64,000 nucleotides of DNA from Simmondsia chinensis. Taxonomy: Eukaryota; Streptophyta; Magnoliopsida; Caryophyllales; Simmondsiaceae. Location: assembly GCA_018398585.1 (NCBI GenBank), contig JAGTTD010000010.1, positions 22,949,739-23,013,738 of the forward strand, written 5' to 3'. Within the stretch, counting starts at the first letter, position 1. Every line of letters begins with the position of its first letter. Below are positions 56,599-64,000 of the stretch, piece after piece. Both the position numbers and the translations under genes were made by a program. A model generated the notes under the pieces. That model was given only the letters and a program-made list of their open reading frames with translations. It had not been told where the DNA came from and did no database searches.

Positions 56599-56804
56599 AT
56601 TGGAAAAGAAGTGATACAAGCCAAAGTGGGAATTGGGCGTATAGAAGGACGCCTTCTCACTAGTACCCACCCGCCTGGGATGCTACCGCCAAGTATCCCA
56701 CCTATCTACTCATCACTCGCCAAGCTCACCTCGGGTGGACATACGCATAGCAGCTACCCTACTTCTGATCCTCAAGGACGAGGATCTTTTCAAGGGGGCG
56801 GTAT
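56599..56804 (+). other. Interior 2 of element J, deleted copy
   Basis: Primer-site start (ATTGG) joined directly to sequence equivalent to about 55955-56154. Confidence 0.88.
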
Positions 56805-57249
56805 TGATACAATTCGAATGTCCATGAGCCACCCAATGCTCCTACCCGGTTACCGTCAACACCCCTACCGCCATCCTTCCCGCCAAGTTGCTATACATGT
56901 TGGCAGCCCATCACCCTGGCTACTGCCAAGACTCTACCAATAGCTTCCCTCCTTGCTCACCCATTCGCTAGGCCGCAGAGCTCTCATCATCAGCAACCAC
57001 CTTCTTCTAGATCTTCCATGGGCTGCCACGTCACCATAGCTAGGGTTAGGTATTTTGCCAATAAATAAGAAGGGATTAGCTAGGGTTAAGTGTGTGATGT
57101 TTAGTGTGTTCTTTTCTCTCTCCCTCAAGCTCTCTCTTCTATGTCTTCTCCCTCTTTCTTCATGTAAAATCCTGCATTGCTGGAGGTAATCTATCAAAAT
57201 GTATACTATTAGTTGTGATTTTAGTTGATTTACAGTTTATATTGCATCA
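56805..57249 (+). repeat. LTR3 of element J
   Basis: 445 bp, TGATACAATTC...TGCATCA, followed by AAGTC. Confidence 0.92.
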
Positions 57250-57260
57250 AAGTCACATGT

Positions 57261-57293
57261 GACAATAGCAATTTTTGCCCTGACGATAATAAC
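57261..57293. repeat. Right arm of inverted repeat flanking element J
   Basis: Reverse complement of 53998-54026 with several mismatches. Confidence 0.5.
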
Positions 57294-57299
57294 TCTCTA

Positions 57300-57610
57300 T
57301 ATTATATGAAGCAATAGCATTGTTAGCATATGAAATTAGATATTTGTACATATATAAATGCATACATATGCATTAAAAATTTATGTATTAATTAAATACA
57401 TTATTGGTGCTCAAAAAAATTAAATACATTATTAGATATATTAATTATTGATTAATCTATAACAAATTTTAAAATTAAATAAATTAAATATATATAAATA
57501 TAAATATACATTATTTATGTTATATTTTTAAACATTATAAGACAATTTTTAATTAAATGATAAATTTTAAAAACAATATTAATATATATATATATATATA
57601 TATCTATATA
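57300..57610. other. AT-rich DNA with (TA)n
   Basis: No gene seen. (TA)n microsatellite at about 57582-57602. Confidence 0.85.
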
Positions 57611-58390
57611 TCCATGCGGTGAGAAGTACTCACGGCATGGGATCCTCACCCGTTGCCGTGTCCAACCCTGCAGCTTCTTTTGAATTTACTTTAAGAAATC
57701 GCAATTAATAATGTGAACTTATATATCTATACAGGTGACGTGTATGATTTGTAATTTTGACTTATAAGCTCCTTTTCACAGAAGAGAAAATAAAATATTG
57801 GGAGTTTTCCCTTTTTACTTGTTGTTTCGAGGTTTTTTGGTTGGAGCAAATAGCTTAAGCTGAAAGCCAGAGCAATTAGCTTAAACTGAAAGCCGGACCC
57901 AAGTGCCTCGGATAATAAATATTTGTAGGCTCTGGATGAGAGCCGGGCTCAAGCTTTCGCTGGAAGGCAGCTGCTGGCGCGTTTAACCCGGGCATACCTG
58001 CAAAACGAGCAAGGCCGTTAGAGGGACCCATGGTGGTTTGGACCGCAGGGCACCTCTCCGATGCCTAAGTTAGTAGAAGAAGTCTTAGCAGCAATAGGTA
58101 TACGTAAAGTAGATAATACATGATAAGGATGGGTGAGCAAGGTGGCAGCCGCGGAGGGGAGGAAGCGAACCCAGGTCTTAGCAAAGAGAGAGACATGAGG
58201 TCTCTTGAGAGTGAGCGTGTGCGGTGTTAGACCGGGGGGGCTTTAAGAGCTTGGTTGGATGCGAGGGGTGAGGCTGATATTCATTGGAGATGAAGGGCGG
58301 TAGAGCTAGTGGCAGCCAACCCAGGCGGTATTGTGGGTATGAGGTTACTTGGGGTAGGGGGTAAAGGAGGGGCTTGGTGTTGATTGGCTG
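57611..58390. other. Unassigned repeat-like DNA
   Basis: Contains GCGTTTAACCCGGGCATACC and CCTCTCCGATGCCTAAGT segments of the kind found in plant repeats, and a short direct duplication (AGCTTAAGCTGAAAGCC / AGCTTAAACTGAAAGCC at about 57852-57892). No domain found. Confidence 0.4.
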
Positions 58391-59100
58391 GGCATGCGGT
58401 GGTACCTTCGAGGTGATGATAGGTTAAGAGGGGCGGTGGTACCGCCTAGTTGTTGATTGGTTGAGAGGAGTAGTGGTACAGCCTGGGTGATGATTGGTTG
58501 AGAGGGGCGGCGGTACCTGCGAAGTGGTCGGTACTGATGGTAGGGGGTGGTACCAGTGGTGTGGTGGTACCGGTGGTGTGGAGAGAGGAGAGAGGAAAGA
58601 AAGGAGGGAAAACGTGGGAGACAGGAGGGAGGAGGGAGAGAGGTACTTATAGGTGGTGAAGGGCCGGTGGAGCTGGTGGTACTGGCGAGGTTGGTTGTGA
58701 GCGGTAATGATGGTAAGGGTGGACAGTACCGGTGAGGTGGTCGGGGTGGTACCAGCGAGGTGGCCTGGATGGTACCGGCGCAGTTGGTGGTGGGCCCTAG
58801 GGGTTGATGGTGGACGGTTGGCAGTGAGGGTTACCGGGTGAGGTTGAGGAGTGAGAAAGGGATGGGGGCAGGTACCGTGAGTGAGAAGAGAGAGGGGAGA
58901 GAGAGAGAGTGGGGGGCGGTACCAACGATCGGTGAGGTGGTATGCCGATACTGACGAGATGGTAGGGGCATTACCGGCGAATGGCTGGGGCGTACAGGTG
59001 AATGGCACTGGTGTGGTGGCGGCAGTGAAGAAGAGAGAGAAGAGAAGAAAGAAGGGGATGTGGGAGAGGAGAGCGAGGAGAGAGAAAGGGAAAGTGGGGT
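58390..59100. repeat. GC-rich GGTGGTACCGG low-complexity block
   Basis: Degenerate GGTGGTACCGGCGAGGTGGT-type units and GAGAGGAGAG purine tracts (58570-58650, 58890-58915, 59030-59095). The minus-strand open frame at 58424-59008 is Pro/Thr/Ser/His-rich and compositional. Confidence 0.8.
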
Positions 59101-60690
59101 GATGGGTTCATTTTCGTCTTTTTGTGGTTTTTTTATTTAATTCAAACTTATTATTTCGTTATCTAGTTTTAATATTAATCTAGTTATTTTTATTCTTAAT
59201 AGTTAGCCCCTCACTCCATGGGTGAATGGGGAACTGTTCACATTTAGCCGTGGAGTGTATAACATCCAAAAGCCTGTATCTGACTCCTTATCTTTTTGAT
59301 GGGTTGGTGATAGTGAGAGGTTCCGCCGAGTCATACCGTGCGTCAGGGTGAGTGTTTGTTTTGTATTGAACAGCAGATGGTTTCGCTAAGTATGCCTTAG
59401 CGAGTCAAGGTCATTGGCGGTGGGAAAGGTGAATGAGGAAATTGGAGAAGGAGGAAAGTCTTGATCTAATTCTCAAAGTGATGAGGAAGACTAGAACATT
59501 ATTTCTAGGTTTGACGTCTTTTGTTCCATTTTGCTGTAAGTATATGCCAAATGACTTTTGTATTTTACATTTAAGTTGAAATGAATATTTTTTCTTTGCT
59601 TTTATACTTCTGAATGATAGTGCCCGTAGGTGTTTTTGATACCCTTGAGTTGGTCTGTGGTGTTTGAACCTTACGGATGTTTTATACGTTGTTGACATTG
59701 AGGTGTGTAGATATATTTGACGAAGATAATAACTTGATCAGAATTAGGCAGTTTTAGTCAATGATGGGCAATGCTTTGCCAATATATGTACCATCAAGAT
59801 TTTATTGAGTAGAGGGTTAGGTGACGCCTCATTTTGAGTGATATTAAAGGTGTTTGTTAGGATTTGCGCGTTTGCCGCCAAGGTATGGCATTTGTGAGAC
59901 TGGGTGTGTGGGCATGCTTTTTGTTGATGAACATTGTCGGTTACGAGGAACCCTATAGGCGTTAATCGTGAGGTCCTCTTAATTGAACATTGTTCTAATT
60001 TGTTCATCCTTCTAGCTATGTTCGTGGCTTCTTTGCTATTTGGGATGCTTTTATGTGGGTAAGTGGTTCTACACCCTTGGTATTAGGGCCCAGGGGACGT
60101 AGAGAGTGAGGAGTCAAGTTATTTTTCCTTTTAACAAGGCGTTGCCTGATCTTCTTTTCTTTTTTCTTTTTTTTTTTTTTCTCTTGTTTGTAATTCCTTT
60201 GGCTTTTGGCCAACATTGATGCTAAGGATGGATGCTTGTAGCTATTAGTAGGTTTGTATGGAGGAACGGCTTAGATCTCTAGAACCTTTTCAAGATCATG
60301 TTCTTTAATGTTGGCGTTGCCCATTATAGGGTCTTAGAGACGCCAACCTTCAGATGATGCACAATTTGAATCTATTTGTAAAGAGAAGATGCTTGTAATT
60401 GCCCTTGTGCGCGGGTATATGTTGGCGCAATTAGCCCCGGATAGAGCAATGTTTGCTAGTTTTGGCACAATGCCGGGAGTTTTCAACTCGTGACTTTGTA
60501 TAGATTTTGTTGATGGTTCCAGCGTTTGATCACTAGGCAGAAAATTGTGATTAAGCTTCGGTCCTTATATAGTACGGATTTGTAAAGCGTTAACTATTCG
60601 CCTCTAGCGTTTGGCCAAGTTGTGAAGGGCTGAGCCCCCGATCCCTAGTCGTTGGCTAGGATGGAGTATATTATGGACAACAACTTTGTA
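59100..60690. other. Unassigned DNA
   Basis: No recognisable coding region or terminal repeats. A pyrimidine tract lies at about 60148-60182. Open frames are short and without similarity. Confidence 0.5.
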
Positions 60691-61600
60691 CTCCCAATAT
60701 CACCTAGATCAAACACAACCGCCAGCTCCAACCGATAGAGGGGGCACAGATAACCGTGGGCTCCCACGTTAGGTGAGAGTTTAACGAACCCGCATTTAGA
60801 GGAAAAACAACCGCCAGCCCCCGGTGTTAGAGGGGACACAAACAACTGCGAGATCCCACATTAGGTGAGGGTTTACTGCGCCCGAATACTTCATGCTCCT
60901 ATTTCACTTGGAGTAAAAACAACCACCAGCCCCCGGTGTTAGAGGGGACACAAATAACCCCGGGCTCCCACGTTAGGTAAGAGTTTGCCGCACCCGAATA
61001 CTTCATGCTCCCATTTTATTTGGGACAAAAACAACCGCTAGCCCCCGGTGTTATAGGGGACACAAATAATCGCGGGCTCTCACGTTAGATGAGAGTTTAC
61101 CACGCCCAAATACTTCGTGCTCCCATTTCACTTGGAGCAAAAATAACTGCCTGCCCTGATGTTAGGTAGGGCATAAATAACCGTAGGCTCCCAAACTGGT
61201 TAGAGTTTACCGCTAGTCCCGATGTTCGATGGGACACACAAAACTACGGGCTCCCAAGCTGGTGAGAGTTTACCACTGGTCTCGTTGTTAGACGGGACAC
61301 ACAAAACTGCGGGCTCCCAAGCTTGTGAGAGTTTACCGCCCCTTATGACTTTGTGCTCGAGCTCCCGATATGACTTCGTGCTCCTAATACTACTTGGAGC
61401 AAATCACAACGCCAATCCCAATGTTAGGTGTGGCGTAACAACAATTCACTTCGTGCTTCCAATACTACTTAGAGCAAACCACAACGTCAGCCCTGGTATC
61501 AATGGGGCACACACCATCACGGGCTCCCGATATTGTTGGGAGTCTACCGTGAATAACAACATGGACCCCCAGCCCCCGGTCTGGGGCTGGGTTAACATAG
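60690..61600 (+). repeat. 113-bp tandem array of hairpin units
   Basis: At least four units with period about 112-113 bp (AGCCCCCGGTGTTAGAGGGG at about 60816, 60928, 61040), then shorter diverged units. Three inverted-repeat motifs recur: G(Y)CCC...GGG(R)C, CTCYCA...TGAGAG and TGCTCC...GGAGCA. Perfect examples are GCCCT/AGGGC (61153-61172), GTCCC/GGGAC (61216-61235), CTCTCA/TGAGAG (61077-61095), TGCTCC/GGAGCA (61379-61401), CTCCC/GGGAG (61524-61542) and CCAGCCCC/GGGGCTGG (61569-61590). Non-coding. Family unknown. Confidence 0.85.
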
Positions 61601-61960
61601 ATCACACAAAAAACATCCAACACTAGCCCTCAGCAAGGAGCTAGGTTCAATGTAAATCACATAAGAAACATCAAGCCCCTAGCCCTTGGCTAGAGGCAGG
61701 ATTGAACATAAATCATGTAAGGGACGTCAATCACATAAAGAACGTAAATCACATCAAGAACATAAATCACATCAGGAATGTAAATCACATCAGGGAACAT
61801 AAAGCACATAGAGAACATTAAGCCCCCAGCCTTCGGCTAGGGACTAGGTTGAACATAAATCACATAAAAATAGCACTCACGTAAATCACATCTGGAACAT
61901 AATTTACGTAAATCACTAACACGTTAAGCCCCTAGCTGGGTTGAAACAGGGACAAGTTAC
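61600..61960 (+). repeat. AACATAAATCACATCA short tandem repeats
   Basis: Variants of AACATAAATCACATmA spaced about 16-20 bp, mixed with AGCCCCTAGCC hairpin motifs (61670-61700, 61820-61850). Confidence 0.82.
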
Positions 61961-62640
61961 ATAATTTCGTCACCAGTTGTCACTGGTGAACATGAATACC
62001 GCCACCAATCATCATTGATAAATGGTAGATTCCGTAGTTACCAAGAGGCAGTTTGAATGGGCATTCCGTTTAGGTGTATAAAACTACTAATAAGACTGCG
62101 ATTACGCGCGTTTGTCAGTAAGCACGCCTTGCTGTTTGCACGTGCTTCATTAAAGGTGGCAGACTTTGTTAAGTGCCAAGAGGTGTCTGGTAAGTCTACA
62201 AAAATATCATGCCCCTAAAACTATGAAGGTAGGGGGTCTTTTAAGGCTTCATTCTCGGCTCTGAGAGTATTAGCCTCTTTATTGGACAGCGGATGAGTCA
62301 AGACGAGTATCTTAGAGGATCTGTCATCACCTTTATTGGTGATAATGCCCGGGTGACAGCTTGGCGTTAGTACCTGACCATGCTCTTGGCGGCACTGCTT
62401 AGTCAAGATTAATAGGAATAATAACTGAACAGAATATGTTGCCGTTGCTGCATAGCTAGCCCAATGGGCCGTAACGCCTAGTTAAAGTGGGTAGTGCCGA
62501 GTTCATAGGCGAGGCCTATTTGGAGATAAAGCTATAAATTAACTGACCTCGTTGTTGTTCCTAGCGAATCGCTCGAGTTTGTTGGTGATGGATTTTATTT
62601 TGCCACTGATAGGCTACACATTTAAAAGATTGGCGAAGCC
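61960..62640. other. Unassigned DNA
   Basis: No gene, inverted end or clear repeat recognised; short minus-strand open frame 62221-62406 has no similarity. Confidence 0.45.
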
Positions 62641-62725
62641 ATTCGGCCAAGCTTGTTGGCGACTGTGGTTGGCCAAGTTTGTGAGTGGCGTTGTGCGGCC
62701 AAGTTTCTTGGCGGCGGTGCCCAGT
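62640..62725 (+). repeat. 26-bp GGCCAAGTTTGTTGGCG repeats
   Basis: Three diverged units at about 62646, 62671 and 62697. Confidence 0.75.
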
Positions 62726-63063
62726 TGACCTTGTCAAGTTCGTTTGGTGGTGGCTTAAGCCTTATACTACTAGTGGTAAAGTTCCTATCAGTGAGCCTTC
62801 GCCACACTTATTGGTGGTGGCGCCAAGTGTTGTTGGGTGGCCACAACACCTTTGTTTACGAACTTCGGTGTCAGGTGTTATTATTGGGGGAGCCCCTAGT
62901 AGGCGTAGCCCCCGATATCCAATGGCAGACGCACGTTACAGGTACCGAGGTGCACGGACCCTGCAGCTTAACCACCCGACCTTTAGAGTTATATATTAAT
63001 TAGTACAAACAAAATACAAAATCTAGTTATATTATACAAACAGTGCACCCACATCATATATTA

Positions 63064-63135
63064 AGTGTTAGCCTAGTGGTAGAAGGTCCGGCCCCTCTTG
63101 CTTCACTGGTCGTGTGTTCAAGGTTCCCTAGAAGC
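63064..63135 (+). other. tRNA-like (SINE head-like) sequence 1
   Basis: Box A-like TTAGCCTAGTGGTAGAAGG and box B-like GTGTTCAAGGTTCC about 46 nt apart, the internal pol III promoter layout of tRNA-derived SINEs. No proper cloverleaf or acceptor pairing, so not a tRNA gene. Confidence 0.55.
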
Positions 63136-63194
63136 CTAATTTTTATTTATTTAGCTTTTTCAATGGAAATAAAAGCTAACCAGGCTTGCATTGT

Positions 63195-63270
63195 AATGGG
63201 CTTTATTGGTTTGGTGGTAAAGCTTTACACGAATTTAGTCATTGGGTCAATGTTCGAGTTTATAAGAAAG
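63195..63270 (+). other. tRNA-like (SINE head-like) sequence 2
   Basis: Second, diverged copy about 130 bp downstream: box A-like TTGGTTTGGTGGTAAAGC and box B-like ATGTTCGAGTTT. With the first it could be a dimeric SINE or two tandem insertions. Confidence 0.5.
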
Positions 63271-64000
63271 TAAGTTATAATTATATTTTCATTTAAGATT
63301 TAAGATAAAAACTAATTAAGCCCGAATCATAATGGGAAAGTTGTAAGAACCTTATACCTTTGAGATCATATATAAATTGCACGCCCAAACATGATAAAAA
63401 TCAAGTATTTTTTTACATTTTTTTACTTCATAATAATTCATTGCAACAAAATTAAACCTTATTTTCTCAAGTGTATGAGTATTGATATAATTTTATTTGG
63501 CCAATATAATTTATCCAAAATAATTTTGTAATTGGTCGAGTAATTTTAGCTTGTTGAATTTATTTTTTCAAGTGTATAGTATTAATGTAGTTTTATTTTG
63601 ATGAGTACCTTTTTTTTTTAATTTTTATAATATATATACATACACATATAGTTACTATTATTTTTAAATTTTTATTATAAACATGGACCCGCATTGTCAA
63701 ATTTCTAGATTCGCCACTGCCTGTATTGGGCGATAGGCAGTAATGCTTTACCCGGCCCAAACGTTAATTTATGTCGTTCAAGTCCCTTTTGGGTGTATAA
63801 CTAAGACCCTTGCCGTTTAATTAGTACCGTTGATGCGTAAGTTGTAATTTTTCGAGTTGGAATTTCGAACCTTATGTCTGAGAAAAAAATGAACGAAATA
63901 ATAACTAAAATTACTTTCGTTTACTGCTATTATTGCTGCTTTTTATTTTGTCTATTATATTTGAATGCTGCGTATCAAACCCGTACAGCACAAATCTACT
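63271..64000. other. Unassigned AT-rich DNA
   Basis: No coding region or repeat boundary seen to the window end. An (AT)-rich stretch with TATATATACATACACATATA lies at about 63630. Confidence 0.55.

Larger units (their letters stand above)
54081..57249 (+). mobile_element. Three-LTR gypsy derivative J (gag remnant only)
   Basis: LTR1 54081-54502, interior 1 54503-56154, LTR2 56155-56598, interior 2 56599-56804, LTR3 56805-57249. A perfect TSD AAGTC (54076-54080 and 57250-57254) brackets the whole set. Interior 1 begins with a primer site TGGTATTGGAGCTGG (54505) and holds only a gag remnant. Interior 2 is the last ~200 bp of interior 1, joined at a GG to the start of the primer site. CAAGGGGGCGGTATTGATAC is the polypurine/LTR boundary. 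No pol. Confidence 0.93.

Noticed and set aside
58424..59008. 194-codon minus-strand open frame in GC-rich repeats
   Set aside because: Its Pro/Ser/Thr/His-rich sequence follows from GGTGGTACC repeats on the other strand; no domain, and no start or splicing context.
57614..59240. Possible transposon with ends near CCATGCGGTGAG and CCATGGAGTGAGG
   Set aside because: Similarity of the two ends is too weak and no target duplication could be matched.
60690..61960. CRISPR-like array
   Set aside because: Eukaryotic context, diverged units with no unique spacers, and stems spread along the unit; it is a tandem repeat.
63064..63270. Functional tRNA genes
   Set aside because: No acceptor-stem pairing or consistent cloverleaf; only box A/B-like motifs are present.

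Overview
This window is plant nuclear DNA made almost entirely of transposable elements in various states of decay. I found no intact host gene, no rRNA and no functional tRNA. Four things point to a higher plant, probably a eudicot: an L1-type LINE with a DUF4283 ORF1 and a zf-RVT tail, an RTE-type LINE, a Tat-lineage Ty3/gypsy integrase with antisense coding downstream, and hAT/MULE miniature elements. The AT-rich background agrees. Nested insertions, short target-site duplications (TSDs) and many C-to-T type stop codons suggest old heterochromatin, such as a pericentromere. The species cannot be named from the sequence.

Layout. 1-4.69 kb: an L1-type LINE (+) whose poly(A) abuts a truncated Ty1/copia polyprotein (-). 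5.89-12.44 kb: a decayed hAT transposon (+) inside that copia element, itself holding a gag-only LTR element (8107-11560, TSD ATTTA). 12.79-18.21 kb: a degenerate Ty3/gypsy element (-) carrying a 543-bp non-autonomous hAT. 18.32-26.42 kb: a non-coding long-LTR element (A, TSD GTGAT) interrupted by a gypsy element (D) with gag, protease and RT. A sits in a related minus-strand element (C, 26.4-34.8 kb), which also contains a LARD-like gypsy derivative (E, 26.5-31.4 kb) carrying a PTB-like RNA-recognition motif. 34.8-37.3 kb: an RTE LINE (-). 37.3-42.1 kb: a probable long Tat-type LTR with a SINE, minisatellites and an integrase region. 42.4-46.1 kb: two diverged minus-strand coiled-coil coding copies around a 0.9-kb segment that recurs inverted at 49.1-50.0 kb. 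46.5-47.85 kb: an LTR fragment of the A/C type (G). 48.0-53.3 kb: a Ty1/copia element (F). 53.4-53.95 kb: a MULE-type MITE with a perfect 9-bp TSD. 54.1-57.25 kb: a three-LTR gypsy derivative (J) with one TSD. 57.3-64.0 kb: low-complexity and tandem-repeat DNA, ending near a pair of tRNA-like sequences.

The parts do not form a pathway. They record successive insertions: copia, then hAT, then the gag-only element; and C, then A and E, with D inserted in A. Several elements (the gag-only element, A, C, E, J) lack pol and would have depended on enzymes from autonomous relatives; D is a plausible relative of the gag-only element. The most unusual signals are two tandem arrays of short hairpins whose stems change in a compensatory way (19.99-20.51 kb and 60.7-61.6 kb), the RRM carried by E, the duplicated antisense coding of the Tat region, and the three-LTR structure of J.
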